Below are positions 32,939-45,643 of a stretch of 64,000 nt of DNA, in pieces. A program made the translations under genes and the position numbers. The stretch is from Lepas anatifera (lineage: Eukaryota; Arthropoda; Thecostraca; Lepadidae): positions 620,001 through 684,000 of the forward strand of contig JAOTON010000961.1 in assembly GCA_034440635.1 (NCBI GenBank). Reading direction: 5' to 3'. Position 1 is the stretch's first letter. Every line of letters starts with the position of its first letter. The notes under the pieces were generated by a model. The model worked only from the letters and a program-made list of their open reading frames with translations. It had not been told where the DNA came from and did no database searches.

Positions 32939-35900
32939 CGTTCCAACGCTATCGGGGCCGTTTGGGTTTCTTGTTCTAAATTACAGTTGCTGATATTTGT
33001 ATATTCGTTCAGAGCCCACCTCAAAGGGGGCAGTATCCCCTGACCCCCGGTCGCTATGCCTATGCCCAGGGGCCAATTATCTCGAGGGCCCCAAGTCCAG
33101 ACCATGGCTCAGGAACCCAGATCAGTCGTCGCCCAGACCAGTGCGTTAGCTTCGGGACCAGCTTATCAAGGGACCCTACATAAGACAGACCCTGAAGCTC
33201 ATCACAGGGTAGCTCCGATTCGCACAGGTCCAGATTAGTTAGGGCCCGGTTCAGCTCGTCCCCAGGTCGACTTATGTAGGGTCTCAAACAGCTCAAGGGA
33301 CTTGTTCAGCTACGGATCCCAGTTAGCTCAATGATGCTAGAGCAGTTCGAGGCCCCAGACCAGCTCGGCTCTTGTTCGTACATGCCACTCCTCAGGGCCC
33401 AGTCGGCTGTATAGTCCCTCTCATACCGCTCGGGCTCCATTCATCGGCGCTTACCGGACCCTAGAAGGTTCGGCCCCCATACCATCAGGCCCAGTTAGCA
33501 CAGCTGTCCCGATTGTCGGGCCCCAGTGGCTTGTCCCGGTGGCTTTGTCTCAGAACGTGGCGTGCCGGATTCGCAGGGTCTGACTACCGTCGGGGAGCCC
33601 AGGCGTTCTTGTAACCGGCCCATCTCCTATATTTTTGTATAGTATTTTAAATTATAACATTCCACTAAGGACATTTTGTTATGACTTTTTAAGCATTCAT
33701 TTTATTTTGTTTATAGCTTGTTTTCGATCCGACCAGTGTTGGTAAACTAGGTCACCAATATTAAGGATGGCCCTAACTTATATGCAGCGTGGCTTAATAA
33801 CAGCTTTGAGCCATATTTCGAAGTTCAATGTTGATGCGCGCATGATGTTAAACCTGAGTCTACCTCAATTCACTCGGGTAATACACATGAGTTATTGGAG
33901 GTCAGTCGTTTTGATACGAAGAAATGATCTACGGAAATGATTAGCAATTATTTCCCGTGTCAAATCCATGAACTCTTTAATCGGAAATTTTCAAAGAAAC
34001 GAAAAAAACGAATAAAGATACAGGGATAGTTGTCCTGAACGTTACATAACCTCTATTCCGTCGACAGATCCTGTTGAGATCCAGTTACTTTCTTACCCTT
34101 GCTATCTTGTAAACGAGCAAATTACCAAGACAAAAGGCGCCTGATATATATCGCTTTGGCTCACTCTGTTATTGTTATTTTCAACCTTTCATACCTATTT
34201 TTCTTTTTGGGATTATGCTATCAATTTCTGTCATTACCCTAGTTTGTCTGTTTCCTACGAAAATATTGGAAGTTGCTTATTTCAGAATATTTAGGAATGA
34301 ATTTATTGGTGTTAGCTACTAGATTAAAAACCTACTAGCCCTGTTCGATTTGCTCTTATGGTAAAATTAGATTAATTTTGCCTTTCCTTCGATAATGGTA
34401 CCTGATCGACATGTTTCAATTTGTCCTTTTAGTACGCAATAGGGGTAGGTACATTTTTCGAGGCATATGATTTTGAAAAATTTTATTTGAGCTCTAGAGC
34501 CACCTAAGACCAACACTTGGCGGCACTCAAACCTATTTTCGGCCGCTTCTGATTATATCTCAGGGGTCTCTGAGACTGATTCCGCGCCTCTTGATCAAAC
34601 TGGGGGCCCCTGAGAATCTCTCGGGCTCCTGAGATTAGTTATCGAGCACCTCTGAGACTATTTTGGCCCCCAGATTTGCTCTGGAGGGGGCTAAGACTGA
34701 CTATCGTGGCCATCCAGATTAGTATTGTCCCTGGGCTGTCTTTGGGGTGGGGGGGCTGGGAAGACTCCGACAGCCCTCTGAGACTTACTCTAGGCGCCCC
34801 TAAGACAAACACCGGGGGTGGAATCATCTAGACTGAGTCTTTGGGTTCCTGAGACTCTCGAGGCTCCGATTTCTCGGCCTAAGGCTAACTCCGGCCCTGA
34901 GACCAAAAATCGGGCACCTCTGGAAATTACTCTCGAACCTGAGATTAACTCTCGGATGTCTCTGAGACTGACAACCGAGCCCTCTGGACTAACTCTTGGG
35001 TGCTCAACTGGGGGCACGTAGGCTAATCTCGAGGGCTCCCAAATTACCCCTGGACCCCTGAAACCAGCACTCTGGGATCAAATTAGACTAACTCTCGACC
35101 CCCGGATTAACTCTCGGGGCACCTGAAACTAAATATTGACTCCTGGAGAGAAACCCGTGAGACTATACCCCCTGAGACCGACTCTTGGGGTCCCCTAAGA
35201 CAGACTCTTGGGGTTCTCTGAGACTGATTCTCAGGGGCCCCCTGAAATAAAATGTTGCAGGGCCTGAGAACCACTCTGGGGGACCCTGAGACTAGCTCCC
35301 CCCCCCTGAGACAGACTCCCGGGGCCCCCGATCACTTGCCCTGATACCAACCTCGGGGCCCCGAAATCTACTTGGGGCCTTGAGACCGACTCTAGGGCGG
35401 GGCCGTGAGGCCGACTCGGGACGCCCTGAGAACATCTTCCCCCTGAGACTAACTCTGGGGCCACGTGATCAGAGAAACCTTTGGTGGTTCATTGGCCGGG
35501 TGGGGGTCTGCACGCCTAGGCCCTGGCTACACCACTGCATCCACACTTTCGGGGCCCTCCGAAATCACCATTTGAGCCCTAAATAATTGCTCCCCTGACC
35601 AATACTCCAAGCCCCTTGATACTGATGCCCGGGGTCCTAAGACCAAGCTCGGTCCCATTAGATCGGTGGATTAGACTGCTTGCCTTTTCTCAGAGTAACT
35701 CGACACCATGTTCCGGGGCCCTAGATCAATATTTCAGCCCCCGAGACTAATGCTTGGTACTCTGGGCCCCTCGTGCCGATGCTCGGGTCCTGCACCGGTC
35801 TGGGGCCCTGGGACAATCTGGGTCTCTGAGGCCATGCTCGTGCTTCCTTTAGTCCCTGATATCATAGTCGGGGCACCCGATCCTGAACCCTTGAGACCAA

Positions 35901-37690
35901 GCTCGGGGCCCTGAGACCAGCTCGGACCCTGAGACCAGCCCGGATGCTCCCTGAGACCAAGCTCAGGCCCCTGACACAGCTCGGGCCCTGCAGCTCGGGG
36001 ACCCTGAGACCAGCTCGGATGCTCCCTGAGACAGCTCGGGCCCTGAGACAGCTCACGGGCCCCCGAGATATATTCGTATTCCGAGCCCTCATACCGATGA
36101 TCGGCCCCTGGCCAGCTCGAAGACCCGTGAGACCAGCTCGTGACCTCTGAGTTCAGTTCAGGGTCCCCTGAGCCCGCTCGGGGGCCCTGAGACCAAGCTC
36201 TGGGGCACCCTGAGACCAAAATCAAGGCCCGTGAGACCAGATCGAAGGTTCTGTCGTCGGGCCCCGTTCTGTTCGGTACTCTGCCCTCGTACCATGATCA
36301 CCCTGAGACCAGCTCGGTCCCCTGAGACCAAGCTCGGTCGTTCCCTGAGACCAGCTCGGAGGGCCTTGACACCGGTCGGCCCTGAGACAAAGTTCGGGGC
36401 GCTGAGACCAGCTCGTGGCCCCTGGACCAGATCAGGGCCCCCGGACCATGTCGTGTTTCCGTGTACGGTCGTTATCATCGATGCCCTCGGATGCCCCCTG
36501 AGACCAAGCTCGGGCCCCTGACACTAGCTCGGAGGGGCCTGAGACCAAGCGGGACATCCCTGGACCAAGCTCGGGTCCCCTGAGACCAAGCTCGGGGGCC
36601 TGAGACGAGCTTGGGGTTATCTGAGACCAAGCTCGGAGGGCTCCCTGACACCAAGCTCGGGGCCCTGAGACCAAGCTCGGGGCCCTGAGACCAAACTCGA
36701 AAGGCCCCTGAGACCAAGCTCGGGCTCCCTGAGACCAAGCTCGGAGGCCCCAGACACCAAGCTCGTGCCCCTGAGACCAGCTCGAGGCCCCTGAGACCAA
36801 AATCGAAAGGCCCGTGAGACTGAGCTCGGGGGCCTGAGACCAAGCTCGGGGCCCTGACCAGCTCGGGACCCCCTGAGACTGAGCACAGGGGTCCCCAAAA
36901 TCAATATTCGGTACTCTGGAGCCTCGATACCGATTATCGGGGGCCTCCTGAGACCAAGCTCGGCCCCCACCGAGACCAAGCTCACCCGGATCATTTTTTG
37001 TTTTAGTCCATAAGGTCGCCAAGGTCCGCGGGCCCCAGGGACCCCCTCCCTGGCTACGCCACTGTCAGAACATCTCAGGGACCCTTCAGCTCCGGCCGCC
37101 AGGTCGTGGCTGTAAAGGCTTATGGGATCCCAGACCATCTCGGGCCCTGTTCAACGAGGCCCATATTAGCTCTGATGACCATAGCTTAGGGCCTGGATCA
37201 CCGGGCCCTTGCCGGCATATTTGGGGTTTCGAACAGTCCTGGGTTTCATTAAAGCTTATAACCCATTTCAGCAGCCCTATTCCTGTGCGGCCCTTAGATA
37301 AGTTTGGGCCTTCTGTGCATCCGGGGATCCGATTAGCTCAGGGACAATATTAACTTTACGGTCCCAGCTCGCTCAGGGCCCCAGGTCGGTGGATATAGGT
37401 TCTGGCCACTCACGGGGCCCTGTTCAGGTTCGGCTCCTAGCTCTTTGGCATCCTAGAACAGTTCATGCTGCGCAAACCATCTCAGGGGCGTCGTTCCTAA
37501 GGCCCGATTAGCTCGTATGGTATCGGCCGTTCGGCCCCAAAGCTTAGGGGACCTTAAATCAACTCATCAACTCTATCGGGCCAGTTTGGTTTCTCGTAGA
37601 TATTACAGTTGTTGATATTCTTACCTCGTTGTGGGCCCATCACAGTGGGGGCCACCCCCTGCCCCGTTCCTCGCCTATGCAGTGCATGAT
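32939..37690. repeat. 4.7-kb degenerate minisatellite array (CTGAGACCAAGCTCGGGGC)
   Basis: Tandem units of about 20-28 bp around CTGAGACCAAGCTCGGGGCC. They are most regular at 35860-37000, degenerate at 34560-35860, and barely recognisable at 33060-33620 and 37130-37570. A less repetitive AT-rich section lies at 33620-34500. The array is bracketed by a diverged direct repeat of about 115 bp (32944-33062 and 37571-37681, sharing CTATCGGG, ATTACAGTTG and TGATATT). Open frames of 100-196 codons on either strand result from the unit lacking stops in several frames; they are not genes. A hAT-type end, CCCTGGCTACGCCACTG, lies at 37049-37065. Confidence 0.8.
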
Positions 37691-38858
37691 GGATCAAATA
37701 CGTAGATACCTATATGAAAAATGTCAAATATTTTCGACAATCAAGGCCCTACACGGGCCTGCAACATTTCAATTATTTTGATTTAGAGTAAAAGGTGTTT
37801 TACGGCAACGCTGATCATAAGATGAAAAAGAACAGTAAAGGGTTCTTCCCTACAGCGCTGAGCGGGTTCAATAACGTTGTTTTCCTGCAGCAATGCCAGA
37901 CAAATTTGGTTCAGTGTGGGGAACTTCCATCATAAAAGCGAATGCCACAACACAATAACAATGACGCAGGGCCCTCGGCAACTCTGGCAGAAGGCCGGGC
38001 GCTGTTGCGGAGCGATGACCCGGCTGGAGGCGGCCGCTGGCGGAGAGAGCGGCGGAGGCAGCCTCCGGGCAGAGCGGACGTCGGGGCATCCGTAAAAAGG
38101 GAAAGGCCACACGCGACCTTGCACTGTTGGCCGCACGTACGCAGCTTAGGGGCATGGGGAGAGGAGGAGATGGGACGCCGGTAATGCTAACGTTGGCTCA
38201 TCCTCGGCAAGGCCTGGCTCCTTTCCAGCCGGGGGCACTGCGGCCACCAGGGACCCAGGACAGAGTCTTTGTCAGAGGAAGATTATTGTGCAACGGCTCG
38301 TTAATGCGTGAGTCATAACGTCGACACAATGGATGACTAGCCTTCCAGGAGGACTCGAAATATTGTATGCTCGCGCACTCCGCTCTTTTATGCTAAGTAA
38401 ACTCACAGAAGTTTAATAAGTGACATTCACAAAGACATATCAAAGTGCACATGATACATGGGCACACCGACTGTTTTCCAGGAGCCGAGATAAAATACAG
38501 GGAAGCATGCTCAGAATCATGTTTCATGCTGAGTTTTTTGCGGATACAGTATCTCTGGAGATGACAGAGTTTAAAATTACAGGACACGATTGTCTCCCTC
38601 CTCTGCTTTTCTGCAGATGAGGCCGGCCAGTTCTTGGAAAACTTGAAATCTTCATAGCGTAGCATAGTATGAAAAATAATAGTTTACCTCAAACTTGCCG
38701 AAACCGGCGAGGCTTAGATATTACTAAGACTAGCACGTAGTTTAAGCACAGGGTACAAAGAACTGACCAAAACCACCAACCTTAATCATCCACACCCAGC
38801 TCTGGGGACCACCCATCTCCCCGCCGCGGGGTAAATCAGAGTACGCCGTGACCTGTAC
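37691..38858. other. Intron sequence with GC-rich patch
   Basis: A GC-rich patch at 37960-38270 keeps a minus-strand frame open for about 95 codons; no domain or splice signals recognised. Confidence 0.4.
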
Positions 38859-39052
38859 CTGTGTCGTCGGCGTCGGCGGCTCCCCAGCGGACGGAGAAGC
38901 GTCGCACCGGGCAGCCGGCAGCGTCCCACAGATGCAGCAGCAGGATGGCCCGCGAGCCGTTCACCCTCACCAGCCGGTCAGGATCGGGCAGAGACGGCGC
39001 GCGGCCCGAGGTGCGGCCCTCCGCCACCCGGCTCGGCGCGCTGTCCCCCAGT
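38859..39052 (-). CDS. Dscam: Dscam-like receptor, FN3 5-6 linker and FN3 domain 6, first half
   Basis: The exon finishes FN3 domain 5 and encodes the A to C strands of FN3 domain 6. The minus-strand acceptor is 'ctcactgtctgccgcag', the donor GACACAG|GTACAG. Its single opening base makes an Arg codon with FN5 (AAC AG|A CTG), giving FNRLGDSAPSRVAEGRTSG, the closing strand of FN5. The next part, GRAPSLPDPDRLVRVNGSRA, starts FN6 with an N-glycosylation sequon. Then LLLHLWDAAGCPVRRFSVRW follows, where the tryptophan and the GCP-x-R pattern are as in Dscam FN6. It ends after one base of a codon. No frame break. Confidence 0.87.
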
Positions 39053-42038
39053 CTGCGGCAGACAGTGAGCCATGGGCAGGACAGCTCCGGTTCAGACAGG
39101 TTCAAGGCAGCATTATCCCACGGAAGCCCCGGACTGCACACAATGGGCGCCAGCCAGTTCAATTTATGTAAGACAAATACGGCTCGATAGACAAGAACCG
39201 CTTTTACCATCCACAGCCAGGTCTGAAACTATCCAAATCATCGAATTAATTCAATCTAATCCAAAAATGGATCGGATATCAATTCACGTGCCCAATATGT
39301 TAGACAGTCTTCTCGCCGGACACCGCAACCCGCTCCCCGTAGTGAATTCAAAACACAGGGTCATTGGCATGGGCGTGGCGATCATTCTTATCGGTTAGAT
39401 ATTTTAATTGATGATATCGTGAGAACATTGAAACCGTTGCATGGAAACACAGCCATGACAGAGACAAAGTCCCCAATAAACATGCTGGTACTTTGTCCCG
39501 GCGCACGGGATAAACACAGGGGAACATGCTCGTAACTCTCATTGAACTCGGACAAGGCCATCTCATTAAGCTCGCCGGAGCGTCATTAGCCCGGCTCGAA
39601 ACCGCCGCACTATTCGACTGCGCATATCACTCAGGCCGGGCTGTGACCCGAACGGAGGCCTGTTTGCGTGAGGCAGACCACAGGCGAGTGCCCGCGTGGC
39701 GTAACTAGCTGTTAACGGATCCGTAACGCCTCCCAACGGCAGCCACCGGCCGGGAGACAGCAGAAACGCCCCCGGCGCCACTAACGCGCCGTCAGCGGGA
39801 CCAAGCCAGCGCTAGTGCCAGGAGCCGAAAAAGTGTTCAGTGTGTCACTGTTGAAAATGTCAAACCATAAATGTGTCACCGCACCAAACTGCAAAATGTG
39901 ACACGTTTTGCGTCAGTAGGAAACCAATGGACTCTCATGGATCATCCTAGTTGTTGAGAAACAGTGCGAGCTCTAATTATAGGAGCCAATCTCAGCGATT
40001 TTTTCCGTATTTGTCTGGAGAGAACATGCCAAGTAATTTTTGTCACTTTGCCCACCTTGGGCTGTCACCATTTAGAATGGCAAAATGGTAGATTTTTCGG
40101 CCCCTGGCTAGTGCCTCCTCTGACCAAATACTGAGCGGAAGAAACAAACCCACGTGTGGGCACAGTGTGACGTGTGTCACTCTGATACAGCGTGATTTCC
40201 AGGTAGCAGTGCAGCCAGTGTTTCCACACCAGCTTCACAGATGGCGGGGTGTGACTGCGACCTGGGTAATTTTTGCCACCGTCGCCAGAGTAACCGTTGG
40301 TCTTGTGCAGCCTCTGCGCTCAGCGGGACATGACACAGACGCCGCTGGCAATCCAGTTTCCACGTGGCCATGTGACGTAAACGACTATCAGACGCCCCCC
40401 GCACTCCAGTTCTTTGTTTGTGGGCAATCATGAGCGGGCCAGGCTCTTTACGGCTGTTATTACTGCTGCCCTGTCACATACTCTAAGTCGGGCAGCCGAT
40501 GGTAGTTGGAGGTCACGTAATACCAAAACAACGCCGCCAGCATACGCATACAAGGCTCAAACGGTTTCAGGGAGGCAGATGATGCGAGGGGAGATAGACT
40601 GTGGGACAGATCTGGGATGTCATGCCCTGACGTCATTCGGCTATCGTAAGATAATCAGTGACGTGCGTCATCATTTGAGTCCCATCATTTCGTCATGTAT
40701 GTCATGTGGAGCATAAACATTCATTCCAAATTTGTTTGTTCAAAACCGGTTGATCCCCTGTTTTGGACGTTAGCTATTTTGGAGCGGCGTGGCGGGAGAG
40801 TGACGCAGCAGCAGGGCCGGTTCAGCTGCCGCCGGATCACGGAGGAGACGAGGGTGGCAGCTCTCAGCCGATCAACACTCACAGAAAGGCCAGAACGTGT
40901 GTTGTAGAAGTGACGAGCAGTAACACTCGAGTCAGATTAATGTGAGATCACGCATAACATGAACGGTGCATGTTCGAAAGAAATCACGAACCTTACTTGA
41001 ATTTTGCAAAACGGAAAGACAGCTTGGATCCGTCATCAAGCAACGGAGTGACTCATCTTGATAAACTGTGCGCTGTGCAGGTCTCTGATGAGCATCCCGC
41101 TGATTTCTAATAACTCTCAAATGACTTTTCATTTTTGAAAGCTTTTTCAGTCCCCAAAGGTCACGTATGCATGGAACCAAAGTCACCGAACAGGCCTGGG
41201 TTCTTGAATAGATGGTTATATTCCTTCTTTCTATGATATCTATTTGCTGTCAAAACAATATTTGCACAATAGAAATATGATGACACATTAGATATACGAT
41301 GAGAAGCTCCGTCGCATTGTCTAAAAGTGGTTCGCGCCATTCGAAGACGGGAAATTTACAGAAATTAGCACATACAGTAAGGGAGTCTGCATTTTTGGAC
41401 ACTGACGGGAGTGATAGGATGACGCTTTCATATCTATTTATAGTGGCCCATCGGATAAAAAGCGTTCGAAATCCCAGGCCTATTCCTGAGTGGACACGAT
41501 ACTTCAAACCGGATTAAGAAGAGCACGATGCCCATTCTATGTCTTGAGCAATACTTTGTCTCAAGTGACCTTGTGTTGGAAGGACGATACTTACCCGTAG
41601 AAATATTATCAAGGCGACGAGTTTTGGAGAGTAATTGAAAAATTGGGCCTCAAAGCCAACTTACGGACTTACCTAAGCAATGCCACGTTCAAAACAGGCA
41701 GAAGCCTTCGAAACGCTCCATTCCGAGAAGAGGTTAGAGGTCCGACATTAAAACGGTGGAAATGATATCCAATGATAGTTCAGATGCATCTTTTCATTAT
41801 GCATAATATTCACAACCAATATTAGCTAACGAAAAAGAACTTGGAACAACTTTTCGATACGTTTAACGGTTCTTTTCTCTTCCGCTCGTTAAATCACTAC
41901 TCGCCTCGCATTGGTCCTCAGTGTGTGCCGACGCGCGTTGGCCCGCTTTGTACTTGCCGGTTGGACCCTCTAGAAAGTGCAGCACCGTTCGTCTGTACAC
42001 GTTTTATCGCATAATGTGTATGTCGTATTACCCCGTGT
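39053..42038. other. Dscam-like intron between FN5 and FN6
   Basis: A 3,298-bp intron with a GC-rich section at 39540-39800; no exon, repeat or transposon end recognised up to the MITE at its far side. Confidence 0.5.
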
Positions 42039-42185
42039 ATAGACGTACCCAGGATCGCCGATCGGGGAGGGGCATCTTCTGGGGGCGCTATCGACCTTTC
42101 AGCGGCGCCGTGACCATTTCAAGGGCGTCGATGGTTCATCACAGGGGGATGGCAAGTGCTGCCCTTACTCCCTGGATCCGCCTAT
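42039..42185. mobile_element. Small MITE with CCTGGATCCGCCTAT end
   Basis: The left end ATAGACGTACCCAGG (42039) and right end CCCTGGATCCGCCTAT (to 42185) are inverted, imperfect matches. The right end is shared with 46324-46587. About 147 bp; target duplication not evident. Confidence 0.5.
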
Positions 42186-42350
42186 GACCCCATGCGTGTG
42201 TGTGTGGACGTGTGCGTGATAATAGATGTGTGGATACAGAACTTGTGATGTCTCGGGGTTTGTTCATTCGCTGCAGTCCCGACGAGGCTTTTATTTCATC
42301 GACCTGCTTTGCCAGCGACTCGTGGTTCAGCACAAACTCCCCTCACAAAC

Positions 42351-42624
42351 CTGTTGAACGCCCGCAGCTGCAGGTGGTAGACTGTGCCGCACGTCAGGCC
42401 CGACAGCTTGAACTCTCGCACAAAGCGCTCCAGTGAGACCTCTGAGAAGTTCTGCTGCCCCTCGTGCGGTGTTGACCGGTGGCCTTGACCTGAGCGGTCA
42501 TGTGACCAGTAGAAGAGCCTGTAGCCGCGGATGACCAGGCCGTGCGGGTCCCCAGAGGACCAGCGGACCATCAGCGAGTCGCTAGTGGCGCCAGTCACCT
42601 GCACGGTCGGAGACGGCGGCACGC
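42351..42624 (-). CDS. Dscam: Dscam-like receptor, FN3 domain 5
   Basis: A complete FN3 domain, the first after Ig domain 10. The minus-strand acceptor is 'gcggtattcgcag', the donor TTCAACAG|GTTTGT. A later GT (TTTGTGAGG) was rejected because only the first joins in phase with the next exon. The two opening bases make a Gly codon with the Ig10 exon. The product opens VPPSPTVQVTGATSDSLMVR, whose VPP start is characteristic of Dscam FN5. It continues with WSSGDPHGLVIRGYRLFYW and, near the end, FKLSGLTCGTVYHLQLRAFN, where L-x-C-G-T-x-Y is the conserved E/F-strand core including the Dscam-typical Cys. Sequon NFS. 274 bp, no breaks. Confidence 0.9.
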
Positions 42625-42990
42625 CTGCGAATACCGCGACATCTATAAATATAGGTGAGAACTACTGATTACACTGAGGAGCTACAGGTGAGATAACTGT
42701 TCAGCAGCGTGAAGCGTGCTTCACTCACTGATTTTGTTAATCAGGAGTTAATGCCAAACTGCACTTTGAGACCTGGTTAGGAAGAGGGTTTCGTATGACC
42801 TTATTTGCCCTCCTGAGTCTGCTTGTTCTCTCATTATATCGAATAGTATATCCAAAACAATACGTTTACTTTTCCTGCAACATGACAATCGCAAATACAA
42901 CAGAACGACTATAACAAAACCAGAACAAAAATCGGCAATGTGACACGACCCAAGACACTAAATCACGTAAGACGTGCACAGTGTACCGAC
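42625..42990. other. Short Dscam-like intron
   Basis: A 366-bp intron, the shortest in the window, with a GTCGGT donor and TTCGCAG acceptor on the minus strand. No internal feature. Confidence 0.7.
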
Positions 42991-43118
42991 CTAGCACGGT
43001 GACGGGGTAGGAGACGGCGGCCGACTGCTGGCCACTGGACACTCGACAGGTGTAGTTGCCGTCGTCTCTCCTGGTCACGTGGGACACCTCCAGACTGCCG
43101 TCCTCCAGAACGGTGAAC
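42991..43118 (-). CDS. Dscam: Dscam-like receptor, Ig domain 10, second half
   Basis: The exon encodes strands D to G of the tenth immunoglobulin domain. The minus-strand acceptor is 'ccactgctgtggcag', the donor GTGCTAG|GTCGGT. Its opening base makes an Arg codon with the preceding exon (CCC AG|G TTC). The product reads FTVLEDGSLEVSHVTRRDDG and then NYTCRVSSGQQSAAVSYPV. DDGNYTC is the D-x-G-x-Y-x-C motif holding the second disulphide cysteine and also an N-glycosylation sequon. It ends after one base of a Gly codon. No stop or frameshift. Confidence 0.9.
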
Positions 43119-43807
43119 CTGCCACAGCAGTGGACGGTGCAGAGGACACAGAGAACTAAGACGAGGTTCTGGTGAGCAGATCAGTATCGTGTACATGTGG
43201 GGGAACTGTATGGTGGTGACGGACATCGACAGAATCCCTGTAGAACACTGGTAGCTTTGGTGCTGAGAACACTTTCGCGAAATATATCAGAGAAGGCAAT
43301 GCTTTTCGGACCAAAGTTCGTATCACAATTGTTCTAACTGAGAAATAAGGGGCAACACAATGTCACCCACTAAGATACATATTTATTTAACCTTACCAAA
43401 TTGGTTAATGACATGATTGAACGCTCGAACTGGGCGATAAGAACATTTGTTCACTCGATATCTATAGATTACGATGCTAAGTCATTTTGCCTAATTTCTG
43501 GGGGCAGATGGCTCGGTGATATTGACCACTTGAGAAATGATCGTGCATATATGGTTGATTGTAGAAGTCCCTTGAAGCAGGGTGTCTGTGGCGACGACGT
43601 ACCTACACATAACCTGTGCAGTTGGTGTGCCACTAAGCCTCAGCAATGATCAACTTGGGTACTGTCTATCGCTAAAACTATTCTGCAAGTCAGGCAAACA
43701 CATATCCAAGATCAGCTAGACATATGCATACTGACGAGCGGGAATATATATCACCTGCTACTTCTCATAAGTTCACGTCCAAGTGGGATGGGGATAATTT
43801 TCGAGCC
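43119..43807. other. Intron sequence without recognised feature
   Basis: The stretch between the Ig10 exon and a TTAA-type repeat; nothing recognised. Confidence 0.5.
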
Positions 43808-44900
43808 ATTAGTTCACCCTTCGCCGCCTAAGGGGAGGGGTCCGATCGGACCCTGCCCCGGTTTCTCGAAATATATTCTAAATGTATTTGAATGAGAAGT
43901 GCACGGCTTCACAGGCCTGTAGGGTGATCAATTTAACAACTTATGACCAAAAATTCGCATCGGGTCAACTCAGGTCTACGAGTTATGACGTCATTTCTAC
44001 GCCCATGTAAGGTGAATCTGGTATTTAAAATGAGGCCGACAAAGCCAGGGCGCAAGTCGGCTTCTAGAATAGCCAGATCAAGTGTATCATTCAAAAGCTA
44101 TTGAAACAAAAAATATGTTTGCTGTTATCCATCTCGAGATTAAATCGATACCAAGTTCATCAGAGGTCACCATACATCACGGTTTTCAAAATTGTGTCTA
44201 TAACTTCTGAAAGAAACAAGATACAGTCTTAAATTGTGCATCATAGTTATCAGCATGACCTGCGGATTCCAATGCTAAGCAAATTGATCTTGCGAAGTTG
44301 ATATTTTACTTTGACCTTAGGTCAGGGTCACGATGTGACCGTAAAAGGATATATTGCACATGGCTTGAATCCTTAGGACTGGACGTACATATTGTTGTAC
44401 TTTGTTTTGGTCTAGGTCTAATGGTTCTCAAGCTATAAGGGATTTTCTAAATACGTCTAAGTTTGACCCATTTTGGCCCACTGTGACGTCACTGGTACTC
44501 AGTTCCATAGTAGAGGACGGAAAGCTGCTTCCAGTGCCGTTTAAATTTTTCCGTATCACTTCGGCTCCGAGATCGTTGGGGGCGAGGTCCGATCGGACCC
44601 CAGGCGGTGTTCTGTACCAAAAGAGCCCAAGCGGTGCCGGGTAACAAATGAGACGCGCGTCGCTTTGCAGGCCACTAGGGTGATCCATCTGACAAATTCT
44701 AACCGAAACTTGACACCAAGTCAGGTCAGGTTGATGAGTTTTGAAATCATTTCTAAACCCATGTAAGACGGTTCTGTTCTAAAATCAGGCTGACAAAGCA
44801 AGGGCGTAACTAGTCTTATAAAAGAGCTAGATCAAGTTTTCAAACATCATTCGAAAGCTCTTGAAACGAAAAACGGGAGGTGGAAAGGTCGATGTGGCCT
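43808..44900. mobile_element. TTAA-type repeat subfamily D, partial tandem dimer
   Basis: The left part starts near a TTAG (43808) with CACCCTTCGCCGCC and the palindrome GGTCCGATCGGACC. A second copy of that palindrome occurs at about 44588-44601. The end-like AAAAGAGCCCAAGCGGTGCCGGG stretch lies at 44620-44641. The segment 43905-44105 is repeated as 44670-44870 (shared GTAGGGTGATC/CTAGGGTGATCC, CCATGTAAG, GCTGACAAAGC), so two copies are arranged head to tail. AGGTCA half-sites throughout; no protein. Confidence 0.6.
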
Positions 44901-44947
44901 TCAACCCCTTTGTGTTGTGCAAAAAAAGAATTGACCCTCCCAAAACA

Positions 44948-45113
44948 CAGTGGCGGATCCAGAACTTCATTTCAGGGGGGGAGTTAAGGGGCTATAAGAG
45001 CCACCCTCGTCATTACCTCGGAACAACCTCCGGCTTTGCATTTACTACGGACATTCTGAAATTTCGGGGAGAGGGGGTTTGAGTCCCCTAGCCCCCCATT
45101 GTATCTGCCACTG
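44948..45113. mobile_element. hAT-like MITE (166 bp)
   Basis: The ends are CAGTGGCGGATCCAG and TGTATCTGCCACTG (inverted, two differences). Flanking 8-mers CCAAAACA and GTCAAACA agree at six positions. No coding content. Confidence 0.6.
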
Positions 45114-45643
45114 GTCAAACACCCCGATTTTCTCCAAAAGCCATGCATTTTCAGTTTTGGACCCCGTTGCCAGTCTCCCCCCAAAAATTACCCTGGACCC
45201 GGCATTGGGCTGAAAAGTAAAGTACGAAAGGAAAAATCGCAATTGCATATCAACATTAGGTATATTTCAATATCTCAACAATGCAAGACGAACATTCAAA
45301 ACATCCAAATAGAAACATAACAGATCAATCGCACTGTTTATGTTTGCATCAATGCTATTTATACGGCAAAAGTGAGAACAGCAATTGGCCTCGGTCATCG
45401 AAAGTGTTGGCACCTGGCGGATTTTTTGGAAACGCCAGGAGAGGGACTGCCGTCTGGCGTGGCTGCTTCATATCCGGCGCATCTGTAAACAAACCTTGGT
45501 TTCTACACGGTTCCTATAGTAACGGATTTTCAGTCGTGGTAAACTCGTGAAAGAGCGTGGTTATACGTGACGTTGGGTGGACGTGAATATTGAAGACTGG
45601 CGTTATTTTCTTGTTTGTTATAATCTTGGAAAGTTCAAAGAAA
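45114..45643. other. Region upstream of the THAP exon
   Basis: No firm promoter element; a TATTTATAC at about 45355 is the only TATA-like motif noticed. A possible acceptor (CTTGGAAAG, about 45631) would allow a leader exon. Confidence 0.3.

Noticed and set aside
35734..37138. Long minus-strand open frames rich in Gly, Pro, Leu and Trp
   Set aside because: Produced by the CTGAGACCAAGCTCGGGGC tandem array; three overlapping frames are open at once, which a real gene would not show.
42341..42350. Alternative FN5 donor at TTTGTGAGG
   Set aside because: Using it would put the next exon (39052) out of frame; the CAACAG|GTTTGT donor joins correctly and gives the FNR-LGDS sequence expected at the end of FN5.
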